This document shows positions 52,746-63,621 of a DNA stretch of 64,000 bases, in pieces (position 1 is the stretch's first letter; each line of letters starts with the position of its first letter). The stretch comes from Distichodus sexfasciatus (taxonomy: Eukaryota; Chordata; Actinopteri; Characiformes; Distichodontidae). The notes beneath the pieces are model-generated. The model made no database searches and was not told the DNA's origin. It was given only the letters and a program-made list of their open reading frames with translations. The stretch covers positions 1,868,452 through 1,932,451 of the forward strand of contig JAVGVS010000024.1 of the NCBI GenBank assembly GCA_032718565.1, in the 5' to 3' direction. Made by a program: the position numbers and the translations under genes.

Positions 52746-53689
52746 AAATCAGTCTAGGCTGCTTAAGTGTCTTGTCACTTATTGAATCATCAAAAATATA
52801 AGCAATCAGTATGGAGATTTATGAAGTATTTTATAGTATAATATATAGTTTGGTGTAGTACTGGTAAAAAGTGAAACTTTTTATATTATGCATTTTGTTG
52901 AATAAAGCCAGAAAGTAGGTGTTGGCATTTTGCATTATTACAAACTGTAATAATGAAATACTAGTTTCTCGTTATGAGTAAATAACATCCACATAAAATA
53001 TTGAAAAGAGTACAAAATGAAATAAAATGTGATTTTCAACCATTCTGTAAACATTCTTCTAATGATTTAGCCCAACCTGAATTTGCTCAACAAATTTCAA
53101 TTTAAATTATTGATATTTTGATGTAAAACTGCAATTTTCTCTTTTTAATTTTGTATTTTAAAAAAATCTCATTGGTACTTCATGTCATGAGTTTTGTGAT
53201 TTCGTGTAAATAAAAAGACCTATGGCCTATGTAGTTTTGAGGTCTAAAGAGTACCAAAATTAGATAAATACATCAATAAGTAGTTAATTAAATGTCATTA
53301 ATCATTTAAAATAGGAAATAAAAACATCTAGCAACTGACACTGATGTTGGGATGGGATATTGACAGATAAAATAAATTCACGTGTTGAAAGTGCCCAAAT
53401 TAAATAAAGAGTAAAAAGTTATTTATGACATTAATTAATAACGTTATTCCACACATTAGATAATCACGCATTTAATTAATAAACAATGCTTTTATTTCCA
53501 GTTTTATATAATTCATGGCACGTTGATTTAATTATATATTTTTATTTTCGGTTTAAATGTTTCATAACATTTATGTAATAAATGATTCCATTTTAAATTA
53601 TTTATGACAAATTAATTAATGATTAATGTATTTATAGTTATTTAATTTTGGCACTCTTATCCCTCGATAGCGTAGTCCGCAAGCCCACA
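52746..53689. other. Intergenic between ogt and gcna, AT-rich
   Basis: About 0.95 kb of very AT-rich DNA with repeated ATTTAATTAAT motifs. No open frame and no recognisable repeat family. Confidence 0.5.
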
Positions 53690-53951
53690 CTGCTATGTAG
53701 TTTTAATCGCAACCCCTAGGGGAAGAGGCGGCGCTCTGCGCACACCGGATGTTGCCGTACGTCTATTTCCGGCCAGGCAAATTTAAACCCGTTCAGGTTT
53801 CTTGTTTTAAATGGGACAGATGTTTAGTTTCTACCTCGCCAAATAAAGCGTAATACAGTTTGCGTTCGTGCTACATGAACATGTAATGAAATGTAATTAG
53901 TTTTATTTAAGGAAAACGTTTTCCGATTTTCGTGTGTGAGTAGCGAACCAG
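53690..53951 (+). promoter_or_regulatory. gcna: gcna promoter and non-coding first exon
   Basis: A short GC-rich patch with ETS-type cores (CACCGGATGT, ATTTCCGG) in an AT-rich setting. A good donor, CAG/GTAACG, closes an exon at 53951. A matching acceptor (TTTTAACAG) opens exon 2 at 54120, six bases before the ATG. The transcription start is not resolved. Confidence 0.55.
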
Positions 53952-54125
53952 GTAACGTTGCCGTGTTATTATCATTATTTGCATCCGAGAAGCAACTGTT
54001 TTTAGGTGGACACCTAGGCGTTTGTAAAGGAGATATTACGGGATGTATTATATAAAATGGTCATGGTTAAGTAGCTAAAGGTACTCACATATTGGTGGGT
54101 TAGTTTTGTGTTTTAACAGATCCTA

Positions 54126-57100
54126 ATGGAGCCGTCCACGCAGAAGCTGTTTGACAGAGTTGCGGCGAAGCTCGGCTGGGACAAACCCGGGGCTCTGGAG
54201 CGAGCTGCAGACGAGGTAACTACTGTTAAATATGAGCATCCTCTTGTCTCTTTTGGTGTGAGAGAAGGTCCGAAAAAAACAGCCTCACCTTAAAATGATA
54301 AAACTATGGAAGTCCATTTCCGCCACTAAAAGAAAAAAATCCGAACGAAAAAAAGGCGAAATTACGAGATTAAAAACTCGAAATTATGAGATACAAAGTC
54401 GAAATTATGAAATAAAAAACTCGAAATTATGAGAAGTCATAATTATGAGATAAAAAAACTCGAAATTATGAGATAAAAAGTCGAAATTATGAGATAAAAA
54501 GTCGAAATTATGAGATAAAAAGTCGAAATTGAGATAAAAAGTCGAAATTATGAGATAAAATCGTCATAATTATGAGATAAAAAGTCATAATTATGAGATA
54601 AAAACTGCCATTGTCACATGCAAACTTGATGTTTTTGGCTTGACTTGTTTTGACTTGACTGATTCAAATGGATTGTAAATACATCGAGGACTATTAAACG
54701 CGCCTTCACAACAAATGAAATACTACATTTGCTTGTAGATTCACACGTTGCCTCTGCAAAAGACTTTGGCAAGTTTAGCACTTCCTTTCTCATAATTTCG
54801 ACTTTTTATCTCATAATTTCGACTTTTTATCTCATAATTATGACTTTTTATCTCGTAATTTCGACTTTTTTTCGTTCGGATTTTTTTCTTTTAGTGGTGG
54901 AAATGGGCTTCCATATAAAACAGTCTAGCCTGGTAAGAGCAAGATGAAGCTGTTGGTCAATCAAAAACCAGTCAATACACCGAACAACCTCTTCACCTGA
55001 CATGGGCAGTCCTCTTCTTTATTCATTTTTTTATTTTTCTCAGCACCCCTGTACTTCATTTGATCATTTGGATTAGTATTTTGGTTCCAAGCTTATTTCT
55101 CATTATGATAACTTTAGTGGTTGCTTTATTCTAAATTTTTTAGCAGTGTCTGTTTTGAGTGACTGCCATTTCCTAATTATAAGGACAGGCTTTCTCATTT
55201 GTTCAACATATAACCCCAAAGGGCAGTCGGTTGTAACGGTTAGGGAGTTGGCCCCAAGATCAGAGGGTTTCCGCTTTAAGTCCCGGACTCGACCACTGAG
55301 GTACTCATGAACAAGATACCGTCCCAAAGTACTGCTCCGCAGCTGCCCACTTTGCCTTCACCAATGGTGTCAAATGCAGAGGTCACATTTCGTTGTGGTG
55401 TGCTGTGCTGTGTGTTCACAATGACAGTCTCTCACTCACTTAACACCTTGCTTTCAAATCATATTATAAATCTGTCTCCACATTTTTAAAACGATCTCAC
55501 TGTTAATCCAAGAAAAAGGCTGACTTTTCTTTTTCATTTTAACTTTTCTCTGTACAGTTGAGAAATAGCCTGAAAAGCAGACGCCACGCTGTGCCCAGTT
55601 ACGACTCCCTGAATGAGCAGCTTCTCTCTGGTGGCGATGAGTCTGAGAAAGAAAATCTGCCGGGACAAGAAAAGACGACTTCAAACCGAGCTATGCTGGA
55701 CTCCAGTGATGACGAGTTTGATCAGAGTATGTCAGAATTTAACGTTTGGTGACTGAAAGGGTACGTTTAGGTGTTAGTAAGCAGAAATGACAGAAATGGT
55801 TCTGTTTTTTCCCCCTTTTAGTCCTTGCACATAAAGCTACACCAAAAGCCGCCTGCAAACAAATCTCCTCTGCCAAGAAAATGAGGTAAACAGCGTCAAC
55901 TAAATTTCATTATTTTTGGAGACTTTAATAGCAGATGTGGGCTGTAATATGTATGAAATGTATACTACTAACTTGTGCAAACGCTTGAATAATGCATGTA
56001 ATGTATGCAGAAATAAGACATGAAACTTGAGCAAAGCCTGTTGTTACAGGGAACCCATCCCCGTTTTGTCTTCAGACAGTGATGACTCTTTTGAAAACTG
56101 TAAGTCGTTATTATTTTCAGTTGGTGCAAGTTACTGATGTACTGTTGAAAAGTTTAATTATGGTGAAAGCTGAAAGTTCTTTTAAATTGACTTGCATTTG
56201 CAGTTCTCAGTCGAGTGAAAACGCCAAAAGCTCAAGCAAGGTCGCAGTCTGTGAGTAGCAGTGATGACAGGTCAGTAAGAAAATGTACATACAGACTTTC
56301 ATTCCAAATTTCTGCAACTTGGGGTTAGGGTCTTGCCCAGGGACCCAGTGATGGTAATGCCAGAGGTTGGACTCGAAGTGCATATACTGTATGACCAAAA
56401 GTGTGGACTGTTTTCTGTGGGGATTTGTTCCTGGTATGTAAGGTCAGGTAATGATGCTCGATGGGAAGGTCGAGCTTGAGTTTAGTGTGCAGTCTGACTT
56501 CACTAGTGTTGACGTCCGGGCTCTGTGCCGACCACTTATCCTTTTTTCTTGCTACAGTCAGTCTGGAACATGAAAGGTCATTCCCCAAACTACTGGAACT
56601 CTTGGAAAATGGGCCTGAAAACTTTACCCTCTTTGATTTGACATGGGACAGTGTAGTGGTTTTTATGCACCTGTTGATAACAGTGAGGCAGAAACACTTC
56701 AGTATAATAGTAGTCCACAACTTACGATGGAGATGTGTTCCAGTGACCACACTGTAACTTGAAAATCTCTTAAGTTGACACATACTACCGGCAGTCACTA
56801 CAACTACCATGGCAGGAGACAAGGTTACATGATTGAAAGATCCACAACAATTTCAGAGGTCTTGTAGATGCTAGGGTGTGGGTCAGAGCTGCTTTGGAGG
56901 AAAAAAAATAGATGTAACAGAATATTAAGCATATTAATAATACTAACCCTAGAAGTTTCCTAATTTGTGAATATACCCACATCGCTAATCAGTTGGTAGC
57001 GTAACTGTTGGTGTGTTTGCCCCATGATCGGAAGGTCGCCAGTTTGAATCACGAACCCGTAAAGGTACCGCCCTCAAGCACTGCTCCCCGGGCGCTGCCC

Positions 57101-60100
57101 ACTGCTCCTTTACAGATGGGTGAAAATGCAGAGATTACATTTGGTTGTGGTGCAGCGTGTGCTGTGCTGTGTTCACAATGACCAATATTCACTAACTTAC
57201 TGATTCTCAGCCATGCTTTATTCCACAGCCTAAAACATTTCATAGTGGACGACTTGTCGTCTGAAGACTTTGTTGTCGACAAGAAGAAACAGCCAGCCAT
57301 TTCTATAGGTAATCTACCTCTCTGCTGTAACACATACATAGGAACGGAAAACCATGGCTAATCTAAATAGAAAGTCAGCTTGATTCCATTCGGTATAAAA
57401 AGTTATTTTTCATCTTTATAGAAATGACTTTATTAACTTAATTAATTTTATTCTGCCACAAAATCAACCCAATTCTTCTAGAAAGCATAATTCGTTCCAC
57501 AAACCTATACATTAGTCATGAAGAAAGAGAATCATTTTTATTTTGCTGCAAACATCAAAACAGCTATATGTGTGGTCCTAATGACTGTGATATAACTTCA
57601 CTTCACAGGCAACCCCAAAACCCCCAAGTCTCTGGCTAGGTTGGACAAACCGCCTCCTCTCTCTCAGTACAACTCCCCGGTGTTCGTCAGCGACAGCGAC
57701 GACGACAGTGACATCGTGATCCGGAGCACTTGGAGGACCAGACACAGCCGACCTGCCGGCCAGCCTTCATCCCGGGAGAGAGACGCCCCCGTCAAAGAGC
57801 ATGCCCCCCAATTTCCCTCCCCGCTTGCTTCCGTTCACACGCCTGGTCCCGCTTCAGCCCCTCCGCCTCACAGCAGGCCGTGCAAGGACTCGGCTAGTTC
57901 AGAGGACGAGTTCCGCTCCTTAGTGGACCGCATCAAGAAGAACCATAAGCTGGAGAGCGGCAATGGGAGCTCCCACACTCCTCTGAAACCTCCATCAGGT
58001 GAGGTCATCTCCTCTTTCAGAGCCGACTGGCGTGAAGCTCTCCCAACTGGAGGCCCACTGCTGTAACCAACTGTTACTGAACATCAGACCTGCCTCATGC
58101 GTCTTTAAAAAAGAAGCTAAAAACGACACTTTTTTCCCTTAAAATTCGCCATTATTTTTCACTTATCCAACGTTTTGTTGTTCTCACTTTACTTTTAGAA
58201 CCTAAAGCCACCACTGGAACTCTGTCTGCGAGGGGTCAGAGGCAGAGTGACCCAGGACGAGTAAAAGCCTCCCGGGTGGACAGCACTCCAGCGCACACTC
58301 GGCCTAGCAAACCTGTGAGCCAGACGGAGCCCAGAGCAGGTCCCATCAGCAGGTAGACGGAGCAGAAAATACCTTAGGCCCGGTTTCTTGCTCATGGATT
58401 AGGTCTAGTCTTGGAATAAGTTGCAGAACCAATGGAGATTTACCATTCAAACTTAAAGTTAGTCCAGGACTAAGCTTAATCCTCGACTGGGAAATTTGCC
58501 CTTAACATCAAATTGCCAAAACAAAATTGGGAGATCTCATCTCTTCATCCAGGCCGGCTCCAATCATTAGCGAGAGTTAAACTGAGGGCGAAGCTTTACT
58601 CAAACCAGAAGTTTTTGTACCTCTTTCCCAGCGCGGCGGTGTTGCTGTAATGGTTTTGTGATTTGCCGACAGAGTGACCGTTTGCAAAACGCCGGGCTGC
58701 TTCCTGCAGTCTCTCTCCGTCCCCGGCTCCGCGTACAGCCGCAACTTCAAGCAGAACAAGGAGGAGCTGACCAGCAAACTCTACCAGCTCTATAACAGCA
58801 GTGTGTTTGAGAGCAAGGTCAGCTCACGCCCTCCGAAGTGCAGTTTTTTACCGTCCGCATACTCCAATTCTAATTTGGTCTGCATTCGTTTAGCTGCCCG
58901 CTGATATGTCTGTGACGTGGAATACAAAATTGAGGAAGACGGCCGGATATTGCATCACGGGGCAGGAGAGGATCACCGGCAAGCGATATGCTCGCATCGA
59001 ACTGTCGGTCAAAGTCTGTGACTCGGCAGGTGAGGCTTTTTGGAACTATTATCGATTCTAATCTTTAATGCTTGTCGGGTAAAAATAGTAAAATGTTGAA
59101 ATCGATCAGTCCTGGTATATAGTGAAAATGTAAGATACATGACGTACTACAAACCCAGATTAATTTAACTTTCAGTTGGTTCTAGCAGCAGGGTGGGACC
59201 AACAGCAGAATACTTACATAGCAGACGTTCACTGTAAGCGACAATTCTCCATGTTAATAAGACTTCTCAGTTGCTCCAGGATTTTGCAGCCCTTTTTTGA
59301 TATTGTTGCGGCCTGAAATGCCTGATTTTGTGGCAGCTTTTCTGAAAAAATTGCAGTGAAAGGGTTATTTTTTGCATTTTGTTGCAATAAAGTTGCGGGA
59401 GCATGTCAAAGTTTTGGAAAAATATGTGATTTTTGTCTTCCTTTATAATGATTCTTTAACAATTAATTCAAATGAAGGGAACAAAACCACTATTATTTTA
59501 ATAGTGTGAGGTTTTTTTAATCACACGTCTTCTAAATGTAACAAGGAAGTGAGTTTGCTGACGTATGGCTCACTGTTTTGGGGGAAACGACACTGATTGG
59601 TCAAAAAATTTGCAATAATTGGTCAAATTTGCATGGTAGCAATGAATTTGCGGGATTGGCTGAATTTGTGCCAGTAGTTGCGAACGCGAACTCCTGGAGA
59701 GACTGACTTTTTTTTTTTCTTTGGCAGACCGTTTAAGGGACACACTAGTCCACGAGATGTGCCACGCAGCCACGTGGTTGATCAATAACGTGAGGGACGG
59801 TCACGGACCCTTCTGGAAGATTTATGCCCGCAAAGCCACGCTAGCCCACCCCGAGCTGCCCATGGTGACCCGCTGCCACAGTTATGACATCAACTACAAG
59901 TACCAGTATCAGTGCGTCCGCTGCAAGAACACGTGAGTCTGGCCTCGCTGTTCAGCTGTTCGCTCCTGTGGTTTATTTTTACAGACCATATAACTGTCCC
60001 TAGTACGGTAATATCGGAATCGGCATCCCTAATTATAACGAGAAGGAAAAAAGCTGGAAAGCAACTTTTCAACATTGCTAATGCAAGTGATGGTTTAAGA

Positions 60101-61332
60101 GGAATAAACTTCATCATCTGAGATTTGTAAAGTTTGATTAAAAAGGATTTTGAGCATAGGTGTTTGAAAAAGCTGTATTATTACATAGTTATAACCAGTG
60201 TTGGGCACATAACTTAAAAAAAGTAATTAGTTATAGTTATTAGTTACTTCTTCCAGAAAGTAACTGAGTTACAGCATTATAAAAGTAACTAGTCACCAGG
60301 GAAAGTAACTTATGCATTACATTTTTAAAAAATGTTCAAAATGTGGCTCCCCCTACCCCCTTTGTTGGAAATTTAGCTGTATGTTTAATTATTTGTAACA
60401 ACACTGACTATTTAATATGTGTAATTAATGAAATAGACACTTAAAATAAATAAAAGTCTAAATATAAATAAAATAATACATTGTACACAAATCTACACGA
60501 TTCTAATATCGCTGTGGGACAATGTGAGACAAGACACCTATCAAATTTAATATATCATTGTAGATTTGGTCATTACGATGCATATAATAGTAGAATGATA
60601 AAACACAATAGATGTTTTAGAACTTTTCATATTTATTGCACATCAACAGGCCGCAACTGGCGATCAGATAGGTGTAAATTAAATGATGCTTGTACTCTAC
60701 CTTAGCCAATCATCATCCCTTATGCGGTTGTCTCGCCCCTCACCAAAGAAAAGAAAACAGCTTTGCCGCTCCTGTAGCTGAGAGCTTGGTCGGATGAAAA
60801 CTTCTTAATAACAGTAACGCGCCGCATGTTATTGTCAATAACGGTAACAGCGTTGTAACGATGGAAATCTAATTGGGTAGATTACCCGTTACTGAAAAAT
60901 TACTTTTTTTCAGTAACGCCGTTATTTTAACGCTGTTATTCCCATCACTGGTTATGACTGATTTATTATGGGTTTCTCAATGCTACGGGTCTTGAAAATG
61001 GCTTCAGTTTAAATGGGTTTAAAAACTTTTAAGAGACTTACAGAATTGAACAATCTGAATACTTATTCATTTGCAAGGATTTATAAACTTGTATTTCCAG
61101 GATCGGCCGTCACTCCAAGTCCCTGGACACTCAGAGGTTCGTGTGCGCCCTGTGCACGGGGCAGCTAGTCCTGCTAACCCCTTCTAATTCACGGGGACCA
61201 ACGCCTTTCGCCACCTTTGTGAAGGAAAACTACGGGGCGGCACGGCAGGAGCTGGCCGGCCAGAGCCACGCCGAGGTCATGCGCAAACTCAGCGCCGACT
61301 TCGCCAGCAAAACGCGCCTCAGCCAAAGCTGA
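54126..61332 (+). CDS. gcna: Germ cell nuclear acidic peptidase (GCNA/ACRC), SprT-like zinc protease, 593 aa, 12 coding exons
   Basis: Germline protein that, in animals, limits DNA-protein crosslinks and protects genome stability in germ cells. Exons: 54126-54215, 55558-55726, 55822-55885, 56050-56099, 56204-56270, 57229-57308, 57609-57998, 58199-58352, 58673-58817, 58894-59029, 59728-59932, 61101-61332. All introns are GT-AG, phases agree (1782 nt). Residues about 80-355 are disordered and acidic, with repeated Ser/Asp clusters next to hydrophobic residues (LDSSDDEFD, VLSSDSDDSF, VFVSDSDDDSDIVI) that look like SUMO-interaction motifs. The SprT-like domain carries H457-E-M-C-H461 plus H474, the zinc ligands and catalytic Glu. 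A zinc ribbon follows (C511-x2-C514, C532-x2-C535). The tail (TPFATFVKENYGAARQEL) is HMG-box-like. It lies 3' of ogt in the same orientation, as in human. Confidence 0.95.
54307..54913. mobile_element. Hairpin-forming DNA transposon with internal 21-bp tandem units, 607 bp, TA target
   Basis: The ends TGGAAGTCCATTTCCGCCAC and, inverted, TGGAAGCCCATTTCCACCAC are terminal repeats. Inside the left arm a 21-bp unit (GTCGAAATTATGAGATAAAA-like) is repeated about a dozen times. The right arm carries the reverse complement of the same unit. Flanking TA at 54305-54306 and 54914-54915 suggests a TA target. It sits in gcna intron 1. Confidence 0.75.
55222..55442 (+). mobile_element. tRNA-derived SINE
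   Basis: Same family as 29058-29296. The head is GGTTGTAACGGTTAGGGAGT, the B box is degraded, the body is GTACTGCTCC ... GCAGAGGTCACATTTCGTTG and the tail TGTGTTCACAATGACAG. It sits in gcna intron 1, sense to the gene. Confidence 0.75.
56988..57198 (+). mobile_element. tRNA-derived SINE
   Basis: Same family. The head is AGTTGGTAGCGTAACTGTTG, followed by AGTTTGAATCAC, a mutated B box. The body is CAAGCACTGCTCCCCGGGCG and the tail TGTTCACAATGACCAATATT. It lies in gcna intron 5 and ends about 30 bp before exon 57229-57308. Confidence 0.75.
59268..59705. mobile_element. Non-autonomous DNA transposon, CCCTCCAGGATTTTGC family, copy 3
   Basis: Ends CAGTTGCTCCAGGATTTTGC and, inverted, CAGTCTCTCCAGGAG bound 438 bp. 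The flanking hexamers ACTTCT and ACTTTT agree at 5 of 6 positions. The right end is only 22 bp upstream of the exon that encodes the gcna active site, so it supplies sequence close to that acceptor. Confidence 0.75.
60196..60950. mobile_element. hAT non-autonomous element, 755 bp, near-perfect 8-bp target duplication
   Basis: The ends CAGTGTTGGGCACATAACTT and, inverted, CAGTGATGGGAATAACAGCG match a hAT family rich in AAGTAACT/GTAACGC motifs that is common in fish. GTTATAAC (60188-60195) and GTTATGAC (60951-60958) are an 8-bp duplication with one change. It lies in the last gcna intron. The small ORF inside is noise. Confidence 0.85.
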
Positions 61333-61524
61333 CCCTGGACCTGCAGCTCTTACATTTCAGAAAACTGCTGTTTATGATGCACTGCAAGTGAGGTCTACAA
61401 TTTAAACTTTTCACTGAATCCTAATAATGTGATTTATTGATGTTGTCTGAGTTCTGGCATTAGTTTGGTCTTGTTAAATTGTATTTTTATGTCTTTATTT
61501 CTGTTATAATAGCTTGTGTGTTCT

Positions 61525-61530
61525 AATAAA
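61525..61530 (+). promoter_or_regulatory. gcna: gcna polyadenylation signal
   Basis: AATAAA about 190 bp after the gcna stop, followed by a T-rich stretch. The short 3' UTR fits the close convergent neighbour. Confidence 0.75.
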
Positions 61531-61680
61531 GGCTGTTATTTTGCATACTTCATCACTTATCATTGCTCATCTAGTTAACGTCATGTTTAGGTTAAGTTAA
61601 CCTAGATTTTTCTGTGAGATTTTCAGGAAAAAAAAAGAATTCCAGAAATCAGGAGTAATGTTTTTCACCAGTAAGATGAC

Positions 61681-61686
61681 TTTATT
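61681..61686 (-). promoter_or_regulatory. catsper2: catsper2 candidate polyadenylation signal
   Basis: TTTATT on plus is AATAAA on minus, about 200 bp after the catsper2 stop codon. With the gcna signal at 61525 it leaves only about 150 bp between the two convergent 3' ends. Confidence 0.6.
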
Positions 61687-61882
61687 GCTTAAAATTTTGT
61701 TTTTTCCCTTGTGTCCGTCCTGAGGATGATAAAGGAGCTTAAGCTGCCACCTCATACTCATAATATGAAATTTATGTCTATATACTGCATATTTGCGGAA
61801 TTAACATTTTTCGTAGTACGAAATCAGTAATAATTAAACTTTTTTTTTTTTTTTTAATTCCAGAGAACATTTTTCCCCACTC

Positions 61883-62755
61883 TCATGTACTGTCATCTTC
61901 ACTGTCGCTGACATTATCCTTTAGACTGTCGTGAAATTGAGTGAAGATTGCATCTGGAACATAGAAATAAGATTAAAGGCCTTTGTTTGAGAGACCTAAC
62001 ATCATCTAAACTTGAGGACTATCAGCTAAAACTTTGCTAGACTTCCACAGTTCCTATAATGTGCACCTGCTATAGCCTGCAGCTCCATCCACTCCTGCAG
62101 GTTGTACTGTAGCTTCTCCATTAGCTCAAAGTATCTAAAGAGCATGGCCCTGGGCCAGGTCACTTTCTCACTCTCCTCCTGGTCTTTTAGCAGCAGCATG
62201 TTTTCCCGCACGTACGTCTCCCAGTCTATTTCTCTGTTTTTGTCGTGGATGCGCCTGATAAAATAAATAAAATGAACAAACCCACACTGAAAACTAAATA
62301 CATCTAAAATTAATTTTAACAAAAAAGTAAACGCAAAGCAAGCATAGTGCACTCGCCTGTATATAATTTCGGCTTTAAAGTTGTCTGCTTTTTGCTGAAT
62401 CTCAAACTGCCGCACCTCTTTAGATAAATCATTCCTTATGTCCTGGTAGTTGCTCACTATGTACATACATGTAGCAGAAAATAACGAATGATGACAAACA
62501 TACTGAAAAGTGAATTTCCAAAATCCCCTTCAGTCAACACTGCTCGTATGTATACCGTGTAAACAGCACCACCTACCCATCACACCCATAAAGATATTTC
62601 GGAAAAAGAAGGAGCCGATGACAAGCCATAAGATGATGTAGATCCCGCAGACGGTGTTGTCCAGGTCTGGAACTTTACGTACGTCCGCCATTAGGGCATA
62701 CCAGTGATCCATGGTGTAAAGTATAAAGAGGGAGATTAACGAAGTTGGCATATCT
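61883..62755 (-). CDS. catsper2: CatSper2, pore-forming subunit of the sperm calcium channel; C-terminal part, 5' end beyond the window
   Basis: CatSper is the alkaline-activated calcium channel of the sperm flagellum. Four exons in transcript order: 62577-62755, 62357-62456, 62067-62254, 61883-61953. Phases agree. The first visible exon encodes the pore helix and filter (FILYTMDHWYALM, with the T-x-D-x-W pattern) and S6 (LWLVIGSFFFRNIFMGVM). The second gives VSNYQDIRNDLSKEV, the third DWETYVRENM ... WPRAMLFRYFELMEKLQYNL. The last exon gives DAIFTQFHDSL and an acidic end (SDSEDDST). Each block aligns with my memory of human CATSPER2, but the serine-rich insert between S6 and DWET is absent. 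The intron 3' of exon 62357-62456 has a GC donor (ACAG/GCGAGT). All visible exons are open, so there is no sign of decay. Confidence 0.93.
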
Positions 62756-63480
62756 CTGTAAGAGAAAACATAAAACTTTTAATATTTTCATCATAAGAGC
62801 AGTACTGCTACAAGACTGGTCTGTCACCAGTCTACCAGTGATCTAGCAGTGGTTTAATCATTAAACCAACCTGTTAACAAATCTAACAACTAAGGATTGA
62901 ATCATTTGTAGTCTCTGTAAAAAATCGAATGATTGCGTTGCAAAGAACTAGATGGACTCCACACTACAATTATGGAAACCGTGAATATAATCCTCACCTT
63001 CAAAACATTTAAGGTAGCGAAGACTGCATCCAGAGCAAGTTAACATTACCTACTTTCAGGGACAGTCTACCTGGATCATCCTGGGTTTAATGGTTTTGAA
63101 AAGGAACCCCAAGGTGGTAGTTCTAGCAGTGAGATTATAATAAGAACTTAGTTAAGTTTGTTATTTTAAATAAAGTTACATCCAAAACTGGATGAAAATC
63201 ATGATCAACCAGTCCAGTTTCATTTCAAAATGAACATAACATTGTAACATCCCTCGTCAAGCAAGTGCGAGTCAAGTGCAATAACACAGGCTTCTGAGGT
63301 CGGCAGCTCAGGATTAAAAATAAACCATAGGATAATGCACTTAAAAACGACCTCAAGGACCTCATTAAGATGCTATTTAAGATTTGATATGAGTGGGAAT
63401 TGCTGTAGTATGTCTCCTTTGGCTTCTGAACTGAATGGATTGAGTTGATGTACTTTTGTATCTTTGACTTACACTACTAC
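62756..63480. other. catsper2 intron, no exon seen
   Basis: I looked on the minus strand for the exon that should carry S4-S5/S5 and did not find it before the window ends. It is probably further right. Confidence 0.5.
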
Positions 63481-63481
63481 A

Positions 63482-63592
63482 ATACAGGCTTTACCCTGTT
63501 GTGTGTTCCCGGGATAGGCTCTGGACCCCACAACCACAGTTGGGATTAAGCGATTCGGAAAATGGATGAATAAATGAATGACAAATGCATGC
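63482..63592 (+). mobile_element. Retroposon 3' fragment
   Basis: CCGGGATAGGCTCTGGACCC ... GATTAAGCGATTCGGAAAAT ... GGATGAATAAATGAATGACA matches the 3' half of the element at 1515-1744. It is truncated at its 5' side. Confidence 0.6.
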
Positions 63593-63621
63593 TTTAACTC
63601 TGACCATTTTCTACATGCAAT

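Noticed and set aside
62026..62466. catsper2 read as one unspliced 146-codon ORF ending at 62026
   Set aside because: The middle is intron sequence (GC donor at 62356, acceptor at 62255). The end is replaced by a better exon at 61883-61953, reached by CAG/GTGCAC at 62067, which restores homology to human CATSPER2.
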